From an uncultured Alphaproteobacteria bacterium (GTDB lineage Bacteria; Pseudomonadota; Alphaproteobacteria; HIMB59): a stretch of 64,000 nucleotides of DNA. Under the pieces are notes generated by a model that did no database searches, was not told the DNA's origin, and saw only the letters and a program-made list of their open reading frames with translations. Positions within the stretch are counted from its first letter, which is position 1. Every line of letters begins with the position of its first letter. The stretch is taken from NCBI GenBank assembly GCA_902521485.1, contig CABYRQ010000001.1:1-64000 (forward strand). Reading direction: 5' to 3'. The translations under genes and the position numbers were made by a program. This document shows positions 18,687 to 27,204 of the stretch, one piece after another.

Positions 18687-19280
18687 ATGAATAACTCATT
18701 TAATCCACAATTAATCAAACAGGTTATCATAGGTACTAAGAGCCAATCTAGAAGAAAAATATTTAAATTAATGAATTTTAGATTTCAGTACAGATCACCT
18801 AACATAAATGAAAAAAAAGTAAAAGATTTAAATAATGATAAATATGATGCATTAAAAATTGCAAAAGCTAAGGCCGAATATCTTTCTAAAAAATATAGTA
18901 ATAAAATTATCGTAACTTTTGATACAACAATCCTATTTAAAAAAAAAACAATTTATAAATGTAACAATCCTGAATGTTGTAAAAGAACCCTTAAAGCATT
19001 TAATGATAAATCTCACGAACTTTACACGGCAATGATTTTTATGATCAATAACAATCTTATCAAAAGTACTCTTACAAAAACTAACATTGCTTTTAAAAAT
19101 ACAAGAGTGAGAGATATAAATAATTACGTTAATAAGAATTTTAAACAAGTGTCTAAAGCCGTAGGTTGTTATAATATAGAAGGAAAAGGAAATTTTTTTT
19201 TTAAAGATATATATGGTAGTTATTTCAATATTATTGGTATAGATATTATTAATTTTTTAAAGACATTAAGAAGTATCTAA
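18687..19280 (+). CDS. maf: Maf/Ham1-like nucleotide pyrophosphatase (Maf family)
   Basis: A 197-residue Maf family protein; homologues hydrolyse non-canonical or pyrimidine nucleoside triphosphates as house-cleaning enzymes. The match is diverged: the usual AS-x-SPRR start appears as GTKSQSRRK, the DE pair as NEKK, the GADT-V motif as TFDTTILF, and the lysine-proline after it as YKC. The order and spacing of motifs (KAKAEYLSKKY, then HELYTAMIF) still fit the family. It opens the rightward operon maf-aroE-coaE-dnaQ and the next ATG follows its stop directly. Confidence 0.8.
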   Translation: MNNSFNPQLIKQVIIGTKSQSRRKIFKLMNFRFQYRSPNINEKKVKDLNNDKYDALKIAKAKAEYLSKKYSNKIIVTFDTTILFKKKTIYKCNNPECCKRTLKAFNDKSHELYTAMIFMINNNLIKSTLTKTNIAFKNTRVRDINNYVNKNFKQVSKAVGCYNIEGKGNFFFKDIYGSYFNIIGIDIINFLKTLRSI

Positions 19281-20090
19281 ATGAATAAAAAAAAAATAGG
19301 CATTGTAGCAAAAAAACTAAATCATTCACTATCGCCATTCATACATAATTATTGGTCAAGAAATAATAATTTTATTTATAGAAAATACGAGGTACAAGAA
19401 AAAAACATAGATAAGTTTTTCTATAATTATAGAAAAGATAAACGATTTGTTGGTTTTAATATTACAATACCATACAAAGAAAATATTATTGGTTTTTGCG
19501 ATAAAATTACCGCAAGAGCAAAAAAAATTGGTTCTGTAAATTTAATTTATAAAAAAAACAAAATAATTTTTGGTGATAACACAGATGTCATCGGTTTTAG
19601 TAAGACTTTTAATTCTTTGAAAATTAGAAACACAAAATCTGTATTATTGGTTGGTGCAGGAGGAGCCGCGAGAGCAATTTTATATTTTTTAAATCAAAAA
19701 AATATTGAAAAAATTGATATTTTTGCGACTTCTATAAGAAGAGAGGAAAACCTCAAAAAAAAATTTAAATTTGATCGTTTTCTGATCAGACCATCTCATC
19801 TCAAGAAAAGATATGATTTGATAATAAACGCATCCAGTGCAGGGATGACAAAAAAAAATAAAATAAGTAGAAATATCTTGAATTTAGTTAAGAAAGCTAA
19901 AGGAGTAATTGATATAGTTTATAACCCTATTGAAACAGATCTCTTAAAAAAAGCTAAAAAACATGACATAAAATTCTCAGGTGGATTGAAAATGCTTTTA
20001 GAACAAGCAAAACCATCATACGAAATATGGTCTGGTAAAAAGATAGAAATAGACAATAAAATTTATCAAATGCTTGTAAATAAATTATGA
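19281..20090 (+). CDS. aroE: Shikimate dehydrogenase
   Basis: A 269-residue NADP enzyme that reduces 3-dehydroshikimate to shikimate in aromatic amino-acid synthesis. Substrate-binding HSLSPFIHNYW, catalytic lysine region FNITIPYKE, GDNTDVIGF and the nucleotide fold LVGAGGAARAIL are all present, with GLKMLLEQAKPSYEIWSG near the end. It directly follows maf and its stop overlaps the coaE start by ATGA, showing one operon. Confidence 0.95.
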   Translation: MNKKKIGIVAKKLNHSLSPFIHNYWSRNNNFIYRKYEVQEKNIDKFFYNYRKDKRFVGFNITIPYKENIIGFCDKITARAKKIGSVNLIYKKNKIIFGDNTDVIGFSKTFNSLKIRNTKSVLLVGAGGAARAILYFLNQKNIEKIDIFATSIRREENLKKKFKFDRFLIRPSHLKKRYDLIINASSAGMTKKNKISRNILNLVKKAKGVIDIVYNPIETDLLKKAKKHDIKFSGGLKMLLEQAKPSYEIWSGKKIEIDNKIYQMLVNKL

Positions 20091-20644
20091 CCAAAGTTGC
20101 AGTTACAGGTAATATAGGATCAGGCAAAACTGAATTTATTAAATTTATCTCTAAGCTAGGTTTTTGTTGTATATCATCTGATGCTATAATTTCAAAACTA
20201 TACAATGATGACCGTACAAGAAAAATTATTTTAGAAAAATTGAAACTTCATGATCATAATTATAAAAAAGAAATTATTAAAATGTTACATAATGAAGAGT
20301 TTAATAGGAAACTTAAGAGAACAATATATCCTCTTTTATACGCCAAAAAAAAAATGATAGTCCAAAAACATCAATCTTATCAGCCAGTATTTTATGAAAT
20401 TCCATTGCTTTATGAAGAAAATTTATTCAATAATTTTAATGTCACGGTATTCGTAAACTCGGATACCACTAAGAGAAAACAAAGGGTTTTAAAAAGAGGT
20501 GTTACAGAAGATTATTTTAAATTAATGAATAATAAGCAGATTAAAGAGAATATAAAAATGAATAAATCAACTTTTACAGTAAACAATAATGGTTCAATCT
20601 TGAACTTACGTTTAAATATAATTAAATTATTAAACAAATTATGA
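20087..20644 (+). CDS. coaE: Dephospho-CoA kinase
   Basis: A 185-residue P-loop kinase for the last step of coenzyme A synthesis. The Walker A is VTGNIGSGKTEF at the N-terminus, followed by SSDAIISKLY (Asp of the substrate site) and YEIPLLYEENLF, typical of CoaE. ATGA overlaps join it to aroE upstream and dnaQ downstream. Somewhat short but complete. Confidence 0.94.
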   Translation: MTKVAVTGNIGSGKTEFIKFISKLGFCCISSDAIISKLYNDDRTRKIILEKLKLHDHNYKKEIIKMLHNEEFNRKLKRTIYPLLYAKKKMIVQKHQSYQPVFYEIPLLYEENLFNNFNVTVFVNSDTTKRKQRVLKRGVTEDYFKLMNNKQIKENIKMNKSTFTVNNNGSILNLRLNIIKLLNKL

Positions 20645-21321
20645 GAGAAATTATACTTGATATTGAGACCACAGGCTTAGAATTTAAAGAGGGACATAGG
20701 ATTATTGAAATTGGATGTATTGAACTTAACAAAAAAGAAGTCGGGGCAAACTATCATGAATATATAAATCCCTCTAAAACTCTTACTGAGGAGAATATTA
20801 AAATACACGGAATAACTAATGAATATTTATCAGATAAGCCGGTTTTTGAAGAGATCGCAGATAGCTTCTTAGAATTTATCCAAGATAGTTACATTGTTGC
20901 TCATAATGCATCTTTTGACATCGGTTTCTTAAACTTTGAGCTTGAGAAACTATCTAAACCGACAATATCGAAGGAAAGAGTTGTAGATACAATTAAAATT
21001 GCAAGACAACGGTTTCCAGGGCAGCAAGTATCATTAGACGCACTTATAAAGAAATTAAAAGTCACAACACATATAAATAGAGATCAACATGGTGCTTTAA
21101 AAGACGCTAAAATCTTGACTGATGTATATTTGGAGTTACAAGGCATAAACCAAATCGGATTGGAATTAAGTACGGCAAAATCAGAAAAAATTAACTTAGC
21201 TAGTGAGCCGAATTACTCATCCATCGTACTAACAAAAGAAGAGACAGAAGCCCATAAAGAGTTTATAAAAAATAAAATACCTAATTCAAATTGGGCTAAA
21301 ATGTTGAAAAACTATGAGTAG
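20641..21321 (+). CDS. dnaQ: DNA polymerase III epsilon subunit (proofreading exonuclease)
   Basis: A 226-residue DEDDh 3'-5' exonuclease. Exo I is LDIETTGLEF, Exo II is VAHNASFDIGFLNFEL and Exo III is DQHGALKDAKILTDVYLEL, containing the catalytic His and Asp. The C-terminal tail (SNWAKM region) would contact the alpha subunit. It is coupled to coaE by ATGA and overlaps the next gene by 8 nt. The maf-aroE-coaE-dnaQ cluster is an alphaproteobacterial signature near the origin. Confidence 0.96.
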   Translation: MREIILDIETTGLEFKEGHRIIEIGCIELNKKEVGANYHEYINPSKTLTEENIKIHGITNEYLSDKPVFEEIADSFLEFIQDSYIVAHNASFDIGFLNFELEKLSKPTISKERVVDTIKIARQRFPGQQVSLDALIKKLKVTTHINRDQHGALKDAKILTDVYLELQGINQIGLELSTAKSEKINLASEPNYSSIVLTKEETEAHKEFIKNKIPNSNWAKMLKNYE

Positions 21322-21826
21322 TGAATTTATAGATATTGTGCTTTTTGGAGCAATAGCGATATTTTTAGTGTATCGCCTAAGGAGCATTCTTGGATCCTCT
21401 GACGGAAAAATTGTGAATATTAGAACAAAAAAAAATCCTCAATCGAAGTTTAAACCTAAGATAGTTCCTAAAAATGATAATAACGAATTTTTAGAAGGCG
21501 CTAATAAAGCATATGAAATGATTGTTCAGGCTTATCAAAGTAACAGTATCGAAAAAGTCAAAGATTTACTTACACCTGAAGCAATGCAAGCGATGGAACA
21601 AGCAAAAGCACCCAAAGAAATAAAATTTTCTGAAGTAAAAAATAGTTCTATTTTATATGACAAATCCGATGACCTAAGACTAGTTAAGTCTGTGAAGTTT
21701 GAAACCGAACATTACAATGTTGCAAATAACGAAATTCTGAATGTTGTTGAAGAATGGGGTTTTGAAAAAGATAAAAAATCCTCCGATCCTAATTGGAAGC
21801 TTTTTTCTATAAAACTTGTCTCATAA
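21314..21826 (+). CDS. Tim44-like domain membrane protein
   Basis: A 170-residue protein with one N-terminal membrane helix (about residues 5-25, IDIVLFGAIAIFLVYRL), a polar linker and a C-terminal Tim44-like domain (FLEGANKAYEMIVQAYQSN, then DLLTPEAMQAMEQ). Bacterial Tim44-like proteins are common after dnaQ in Alphaproteobacteria and are thought to sit at the inner membrane; their role is poorly known. Shorter than most relatives (200 or more residues). It overlaps dnaQ by 8 nt and the smr gene by 11 nt. Confidence 0.82.
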   Translation: MSSEFIDIVLFGAIAIFLVYRLRSILGSSDGKIVNIRTKKNPQSKFKPKIVPKNDNNEFLEGANKAYEMIVQAYQSNSIEKVKDLLTPEAMQAMEQAKAPKEIKFSEVKNSSILYDKSDDLRLVKSVKFETEHYNVANNEILNVVEEWGFEKDKKSSDPNWKLFSIKLVS

Positions 21827-22316
21827 AATTAAATTTAATTATAATAAACAGCAAAATAAAAAATCATTAGAAGAGCAACCTAATGAAAAAATTAGTATTT
21901 CAATCGGCGGTCCTATTGAGAAAAAAAAAAAGAGTGAAGATTTAAATAAAAAGAGTACAAAAATTAAAAAAATTTTTTATAAACCAGTTCTTTTGGATAA
22001 CAATCTTTATAAACAATTTAAAAATCAGCATTTTAGCAAAATCGATTTACATGGTCTTACAGTTGACCAAGCATACCAAAAATTAATCGAATATTTTTCA
22101 GTCAATTACAAGAAGAAAAACTTATTTCATATAGTGGTTACTGGCCTTGGCAATAAAACTAATGGAGAAGAATTTTTTACAGGAAAGATAAGAAGACAAT
22201 TTCCTTTTTGGTTAGATACAGAAAAATTTCAATTTATGATAAAATCATATTCGCCTTGTAAAATACGACATGGTGGTTTGGGTGCTTTTTATATTAAGCT
22301 TAAATCTAAAGAATAA
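21816..22316 (+). CDS. Smr domain protein
   Basis: A 166-residue protein whose residues 75-166 form a Smr (small MutS-related) domain: KIDLHGLTVDQAYQKL, HIVVTGLGNK, the tryptophan-leucine step FWLD and RHGGLGAFYIKLKSK. Stand-alone Smr proteins have nicking or RNase-type nuclease activity. The N-terminal 70 residues are lysine-rich and probably disordered. The best start is a TTG at 21816 overlapping the preceding gene, but it is uncertain. The end overlaps convergent hslU by 11 nt. Confidence 0.85.
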   Translation: MSHKIKFNYNKQQNKKSLEEQPNEKISISIGGPIEKKKKSEDLNKKSTKIKKIFYKPVLLDNNLYKQFKNQHFSKIDLHGLTVDQAYQKLIEYFSVNYKKKNLFHIVVTGLGNKTNGEEFFTGKIRRQFPFWLDTEKFQFMIKSYSPCKIRHGGLGAFYIKLKSKE

Positions 22317-23619
22317 ATTTCTTTTCGTCGGTTGGTTTTATCTCTGATTTTACTGCATCTATAACCCATGCTTTATTTACTATTTCAGTTTTTTGATCAC
22401 TTAGGTTTGCATCAAAACTAATTCTCTCAAGAATTTTTTCAAACATTGTTTGTAATCGTCGTGCACCAATATTTTCAACCTCAGTATTTATTTGTTCAGT
22501 GAGAGTTGCTATCTCTTCTAAAGCCTCATCTTCAAACTTTAATTCAATATTTTCTGTTGCAAATAATGACTTATATTGTTTGGTCAAACTATTGTCAGTT
22601 TCTTTTAGAATTCTAATAAAATCATCTTTTTTAAGTGCATTTAACCTAACCCTTACAGGTAATCTTCCTTGAAGTTCCGGGAGTAAATCACTTGGTTTGG
22701 ATTGATGAAAAGCACCAGACGCAATAAATAAAATATGATTTGTTTCGATTGTTCCATATTTTGTGCTTACAACTGTACCCTCAATAAGTGGTAGTAAATC
22801 TCTTTGCACACCTTCTCTTGAAACATCCCCACCTCGTCTCTCACTATTGGGCGCAATTTTGTCAATTTCATCTATAAAAACTATTCCACTTTCCTGGACA
22901 CTTTTAATTGCATTTTGAACAACATTTTGTTTTTCAGCGATTTTCTCAATTTCTTCTTGAATAAGCGGCTCATAAGCTTCACCTATTTTAAGTTTTGTTT
23001 TCTTTTTATTTTTTAAACCTTTACCAAATATATCATTCATATTAATCATTCCCATTTGAGCACCAGGCATTCCTGGTATGTCCAATGATTGAAAAGGATT
23101 AGATTTTTGATCTAAAGCTATTTCGATCTCTTTATCATTAAGTTGATTATCTCTTAACATTAACCGAAATTTTTCCTTAGTTTCTTCACTTGGATTGTCA
23201 CCAAGCAGTGCTTTTAAAACAATTTCTTCTGCGTTTGTTTTGGCTTCATCTATAAAACGATCTCTTATCTTTTTCTTTTCTAAATTAATTGCAACTTCAA
23301 TTAAATCCCTAATTATTTGTTCGACATCTCTTCCAACGTATCCAATTTCTGTAAATTTAGTTGCCTCTACTTTTATAAAAGGTGACTGTGTAAGTTTAGC
23401 TAATTTTCTTGCAATCTCAGTTTTGCCGCAACCTGTTGGCCCAATCATTAATATATTTTTTGGGATGATATCATCTCTGAGAGTTTCATCTTTTACATTT
23501 AACCTTCTCCACCGATTCCGAAGGGCTATGGCGACTGCTTTTTTTGCATCATCTTGACCAATCACATAGCGGTCAAGTTCTTCTTTAATAACTTTTGGTG
23601 TAAGAGACTGGCTATCCAT
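22306..23619 (-). CDS. hslU: ATP-dependent protease ATPase subunit HslU
   Basis: A 437-residue AAA+ unfoldase that feeds substrates to the HslV peptidase. Walker A is IGPTGCGKTEIARKL near residue 63, Walker B is GIVFIDEIDKI, the pore-loop region is KVEATKFTEIGYVGRDV, and sensor and arginine residues follow (ARRLQTM). The I domain is present (residues 110-230). The C-terminus ends FIL, the tail that docks into HslV. Its ATG overlaps the hslV stop by one base, so the pair is co-translated. Often heat-shock induced. Confidence 0.97.
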   Translation of the reverse strand: MDSQSLTPKVIKEELDRYVIGQDDAKKAVAIALRNRWRRLNVKDETLRDDIIPKNILMIGPTGCGKTEIARKLAKLTQSPFIKVEATKFTEIGYVGRDVEQIIRDLIEVAINLEKKKIRDRFIDEAKTNAEEIVLKALLGDNPSEETKEKFRLMLRDNQLNDKEIEIALDQKSNPFQSLDIPGMPGAQMGMINMNDIFGKGLKNKKKTKLKIGEAYEPLIQEEIEKIAEKQNVVQNAIKSVQESGIVFIDEIDKIAPNSERRGGDVSREGVQRDLLPLIEGTVVSTKYGTIETNHILFIASGAFHQSKPSDLLPELQGRLPVRVRLNALKKDDFIRILKETDNSLTKQYKSLFATENIELKFEDEALEEIATLTEQINTEVENIGARRLQTMFEKILERISFDANLSDQKTEIVNKAWVIDAVKSEIKPTDEKKFIL

Positions 23620-24170
23620 TAAATTTTAATCTCTGTGATGTTTAGAGTATCATTTGTATAAATACAAAGCTCTGCTGCAACTTTAAGTGACTCTGCCGCA
23701 ATTTCTTTTGCAGACAAATTAGATTTTCTTTTTAGAGCCCTTGCTGCGCTTAGGGCAAAGTTGCCACCTGATCCAATTGCAACTATACCTTCTTGAGGTT
23801 CTAAAACGTCTCCTGTTCCACTAATAAGATATGTTTCACTTTTATCAGCTGCAATAATCATTGACTCCAATCTTCTAAGATACCTATCGGTTCTCCAATC
23901 CTTAGCTAGTTCGACACAAGACCTTTTTAAATTATATGAAAATTCTTCGCACTTTTTCTCTAGTCTATCAAAAAGAGTCAGTGCATCAGCGGTTGATCCA
24001 GCAAACCCAACAATAATTTGATCATTATGAAATGTTCTAATCTTATTGGCGTTTGACTTAATTACAGATGTTCCCAAAGTTACTTGTCCGTCAGATGCTA
24101 TAACAACACTCTCATTATCACGAACGCAAACAACAGTTGTCGAGCGTATTATTGTTTTATTTTTATCCAT
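23619..24170 (-). CDS. hslV: ATP-dependent protease peptidase subunit HslV
   Basis: A 183-residue proteasome-like Thr peptidase. After the short propeptide (MDKNKTIIRS) comes the mature N-terminal catalytic Thr in TTVVCVRDNESVVIASDGQV. VGFAGSTADALTLFDRLE and GDVLEPQEGIVAIGSGG are conserved. It forms the HslVU complex with the next gene. It is divergent from hisB across a 38-bp spacer containing a perfect palindrome. Confidence 0.97.
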   Translation of the reverse strand: MDKNKTIIRSTTVVCVRDNESVVIASDGQVTLGTSVIKSNANKIRTFHNDQIIVGFAGSTADALTLFDRLEKKCEEFSYNLKRSCVELAKDWRTDRYLRRLESMIIAADKSETYLISGTGDVLEPQEGIVAIGSGGNFALSAARALKRKSNLSAKEIAAESLKVAAELCIYTNDTLNITEIKI

Positions 24171-24174
24171 TATT

Positions 24175-24188
24175 CCTATAAATATAGG
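24175..24188. promoter_or_regulatory. Palindrome between divergent hslV and hisB
   Basis: CCTATAAATATAGG is a perfect inverted repeat in the 38-bp divergent spacer. It could be an operator or simply overlapping -10 elements (TATAAA, TATTTA) for the two directions. No known regulator is assigned. Confidence 0.3.
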
Positions 24189-24208
24189 TACTAAATAGCT
24201 AATTACAA

Positions 24209-24793
24209 ATGCGTGAATTTACATTTAATAGAGACACAAAAGAAACAAAAATATCAATAAAAATTAACCTTGACGGCTCAGGAGTAAATAAAATTGATAC
24301 TGGGATTGCTTTTTTTGATCATATGCTTCAACAAATAAGTACTCACAGCTTGATAGACTTAGAGTTAAAATGTGATGGAGACCTAAAAGTTGATATGCAC
24401 CATACTGTTGAAGATGTTGGCATTGCTTTAGGCGAGAGTATAAAAAACGCACTTGGTGATAAAAAAGGTATAACACGATTTGCATATTCTTATGTTTCTT
24501 TTGATGAAACATTAACAAGATCAGTCATTGATCTTTGTAATCGCCCGTATTTTATTTGGAATGTTAAAACATCATTAGAAAAAGTTGGTGAAATGGACCA
24601 AGAGTTATTTTCGGAATTTTTTAAATCTATAGTTACTGAGTCAAGAATGAATTGCCATATCGAAACGTTATACGGAAAAAACAATCACCATATCATTGAG
24701 AGCTGTTTTAAATCATTTGCGTTATCCTTGAAAAAAGCAATATCTGTTGACCCCAGAAAAACAAGTATTCCTAGTTCTAAAGGGAAACTTTGA
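24209..24793 (+). CDS. hisB: Imidazoleglycerol-phosphate dehydratase
   Basis: A 194-residue enzyme of histidine synthesis that dehydrates imidazole glycerol phosphate. Conserved metal-binding His/Glu motifs are DTGIAFFDHMLQQIS, MHHTVEDVGIALGE and IIESCFKSFALSLKKA. It is the single-domain form, without a phosphatase fusion. It begins the hisB-hisH-hisA-hisF operon and its stop overlaps the hisH TTG start. Confidence 0.96.
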   Translation: MREFTFNRDTKETKISIKINLDGSGVNKIDTGIAFFDHMLQQISTHSLIDLELKCDGDLKVDMHHTVEDVGIALGESIKNALGDKKGITRFAYSYVSFDETLTRSVIDLCNRPYFIWNVKTSLEKVGEMDQELFSEFFKSIVTESRMNCHIETLYGKNNHHIIESCFKSFALSLKKAISVDPRKTSIPSSKGKL

Positions 24794-25419
24794 AAAAAAA
24801 AGTCATAGGACTTATTGATGGGCAATCCGGAAATATTGGATCGATTAATAAAGCAATTAAAGATATTATAAAAGGAAGGCCATATCGATTAAAGATTATT
24901 AAAGGTCATTTCAACTATTCTTCGTTTGATAAAATTATTTTGCCTGGGCAAGGTGCTTATGCCACTCTTATGTCAAATTTAAAAAAATTAAAAATTATTA
25001 AACCTCTAAAAGAATACTTAGAAAATAACTCTTCATACTTAGGTATTTGCGTCGGGATGCAAATTTTATCTGATTGGGGATACGAAGATAAAATTACAAG
25101 AGGTTTAGGAGTTATTAGCGGAGACATTAAAAAATTTAGAAATAAAAAACTTATAATTCCCCATATGGGATGGAACACAATTAACTTAAATAATGATGAC
25201 ACTATTATTACAAATAGTTTCGATAAGAAGGATTTTTACTTTGTTCATAGTTACATCTTCCAAAACATTAAAAAATCAGATGTTTTAGCTTTCACTCTTT
25301 ATGGTCAAAAATTTCCTTCTATTATAAAAAAAGGCAACATTTATGGAGTGCAATTTCATCCTGAAAAAAGCCACAAACACGGCCTAAATTTGATAAAAAA
25401 TTATATTTTGAAATCATGA
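24790..25419 (+). CDS. hisH: Imidazole glycerol phosphate synthase, glutaminase subunit HisH
   Basis: A 209-residue class I glutaminase that supplies ammonia to HisF. The nucleophile Cys lies in LGICVGMQIL near residue 87 and the His-Glu pair in VQFHPEKSHKHG near residue 190; the oxyanion region appears as ILPGQGAYATLM. The start is a TTG overlapping the hisB stop. The stop overlaps hisA by ATGA. Confidence 0.95.
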   Translation: MKKKVIGLIDGQSGNIGSINKAIKDIIKGRPYRLKIIKGHFNYSSFDKIILPGQGAYATLMSNLKKLKIIKPLKEYLENNSSYLGICVGMQILSDWGYEDKITRGLGVISGDIKKFRNKKLIIPHMGWNTINLNNDDTIITNSFDKKDFYFVHSYIFQNIKKSDVLAFTLYGQKFPSIIKKGNIYGVQFHPEKSHKHGLNLIKNYILKS

Positions 25420-26126
25420 ATATATTTCCAGCAATTGACATAATAGATGGAAAATGTGTGAGACTAAAAAAAGGTATCGCCGATGATAAAACAACCTATC
25501 AGTACTCCCCCCTTGATATGGCTAAAACATATCAAGATGCAGGTTTCAATACTATCCACGTTGTAGACTTAGATGCTACTTTAGGAAAAGGTAATAACAA
25601 TCAAGTTCTGAGCCAAATTAGAAGAAAAATTGATATTAATATTGAAGTTGCTGGCGGTATAAGAAGTAAAGATGCTATTATTGAAAAAATTAATGAGGGT
25701 TTTAATACAATTGTAATTGGAACCTTTGCAATAAAGAATATTGATGATGTTTTAAATTTTGAAGATTCATTAATAGAAAAACTGTCAATTGCTTTGGACA
25801 TAAAAAACAATAAAATTGCTTCTCATGGCTGGCAAGAAACAACTAATCAATCTTTAAAGCATATCATAGATAAATATAACAACCGGCCCATTCATTCCTA
25901 CTTTGTCACTGATGTTGCTAACGATGGAATGCTGTCTGGATTAAATATGGGAAGATTTAATTCTATAAAAAAATTAACTGATAAGCACATTACTATCGGA
26001 GGAGGGGTTAAGGATCTAAACGATATTAAATTGAGCAGATCAAATGGTTTCAAAAATATTGTCGTAGGTAAAGCTATATACGAAAATAAAATATCTATAG
26101 ATAGTCTGGCCAAGTTCAATGCTTAA
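25416..26126 (+). CDS. hisA: Phosphoribosylformimino-5-aminoimidazole carboxamide ribotide isomerase
   Basis: A 236-residue TIM barrel that isomerises ProFAR in histidine synthesis. The catalytic aspartate lies in IFPAIDIIDGKCVRL, the second in FVTDVANDGMLSG; phosphate-binding loops are VAGGIRS and TIGGGVKD. ATGA overlap with hisH upstream, and an 8-nt overlap with hisF downstream. Confidence 0.96.
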   Translation: MNIFPAIDIIDGKCVRLKKGIADDKTTYQYSPLDMAKTYQDAGFNTIHVVDLDATLGKGNNNQVLSQIRRKIDINIEVAGGIRSKDAIIEKINEGFNTIVIGTFAIKNIDDVLNFEDSLIEKLSIALDIKNNKIASHGWQETTNQSLKHIIDKYNNRPIHSYFVTDVANDGMLSGLNMGRFNSIKKLTDKHITIGGGVKDLNDIKLSRSNGFKNIVVGKAIYENKISIDSLAKFNA

Positions 26127-26871
26127 AATAAGAATAATTCCATGCCTTGATGTAATTAAAAATAAAGTTGTTAAGGGTGTTAATTTTAAAAACATAAGAG
26201 TCATGGGTAACGCAGTTGAAATGGCAAAATATTACTCTTTATCAGGGGCTGACGAGCTTTGTATGCTTGATATAAATGCATCATACCAAAATAGAAAAAC
26301 ATTTATTAAAACTGTTGAAGCTATAGCTAAGGTAATAAATATCCCCTTAACTGTAGGAGGAGGAGTTTCTGTTTTGAATGATATAACAGATTTACTCAAT
26401 GCAGGAGCAGATAAGGTATCTATTAATTCCGCAGCAGTGAAAAATCCAAAATTAATTAGACAAGCCTCATTAAGACATGGTTCTCAGTGTATTGTTGTGG
26501 CAATTGATGGGAAAAGACATAAAAATAAAATGAAAGTAGTTATAAAAGGAGGCAGAGAAATCACTAATCTTGAACTTATTTCTTGGGCTAAGCAGGTGCA
26601 ATCTCTGGGGGCCGGAGAAATATTAATGACTTCAATGGATACAGATGGTGTTCAAAACGGTTTCGATAGTAATATGCTAAAAAAAGTAACTAGTAATGTA
26701 GGTATTCCTGTAATTGCTAGTGGTGGTGTTGGAAGTCTGGAGCATTTTTATTTAGGTCATTTGACAAAATCCACTGGTTTGTTAGCCGCGAGCGTATTTC
26801 ACTCTAGAAAATATAAAATTAAGACTGTAAAAAAATATCTTAGTAGTAAAGGTGTCCCTGTCAGATTATGA
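26119..26871 (+). CDS. hisF: Imidazole glycerol phosphate synthase, cyclase subunit HisF
   Basis: A 250-residue TIM barrel that closes the imidazole ring with ammonia from HisH. Catalytic aspartates are in IIPCLDVIKNKVVKGV and LMTSMDTDGVQNGFD; phosphate loops are TVGGGV and IASGGVG. It overlaps hisA by 8 nt and the HIT gene by ATGA. In many Alphaproteobacteria hisE follows here; it does not in this window. Confidence 0.96.
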   Translation: MLKIRIIPCLDVIKNKVVKGVNFKNIRVMGNAVEMAKYYSLSGADELCMLDINASYQNRKTFIKTVEAIAKVINIPLTVGGGVSVLNDITDLLNAGADKVSINSAAVKNPKLIRQASLRHGSQCIVVAIDGKRHKNKMKVVIKGGREITNLELISWAKQVQSLGAGEILMTSMDTDGVQNGFDSNMLKKVTSNVGIPVIASGGVGSLEHFYLGHLTKSTGLLAASVFHSRKYKIKTVKKYLSSKGVPVRL

Positions 26872-27203
26872 GCTATGATAAAGAAAATATTTTCGCAAAA
26901 ATTTTAAAAGATGAAATTCCTTGTGATAAGGTTTTTGAAAATGAGTATGTGCTTTCATTCAAAGATATTAGCCCAAAAGCAAAAACACATATCTTAATTA
27001 TACCTAAGAAATCCCTGATTGATATTTCTGATTTTTTACAAAACGCAGACAACTTATATCAAACTAATTTTTGGAAATCCGTCGATGAAATTATAGATAT
27101 TTTAGGTTTAAGAGATAAAGGTTTTCAAATTAAAACACATAAAGGCAAAGACGGTGGTCAAGAGGTTTTTCATTTCCATTTACATTTGTTGGCAAATGTT
27201 TAG
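26868..27203 (+). CDS. HIT family (HINT-like) nucleotide-binding protein
   Basis: A 111-residue histidine triad protein. The triad is seen in EVFHFHLHLLAN (His-x-His-x-His) and the substrate loop in IFAKILKDEIPCDKV and THILIIPKK. HINT proteins hydrolyse adenosine phosphoramidates. It overlaps hisF by ATGA and stands where hisE or another his gene is often found, so it is co-transcribed with histidine genes. It ends one base from the convergent BON gene. Confidence 0.92.
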   Translation: MSYDKENIFAKILKDEIPCDKVFENEYVLSFKDISPKAKTHILIIPKKSLIDISDFLQNADNLYQTNFWKSVDEIIDILGLRDKGFQIKTHKGKDGGQEVFHFHLHLLANV

Positions 27204-27204
27204 T

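Noticed and set aside
23195-23557. Rightward 120-codon frame within hslU
   Set aside because: Antisense to the AAA+ domain of HslU with no protein-like features; a shadow frame.
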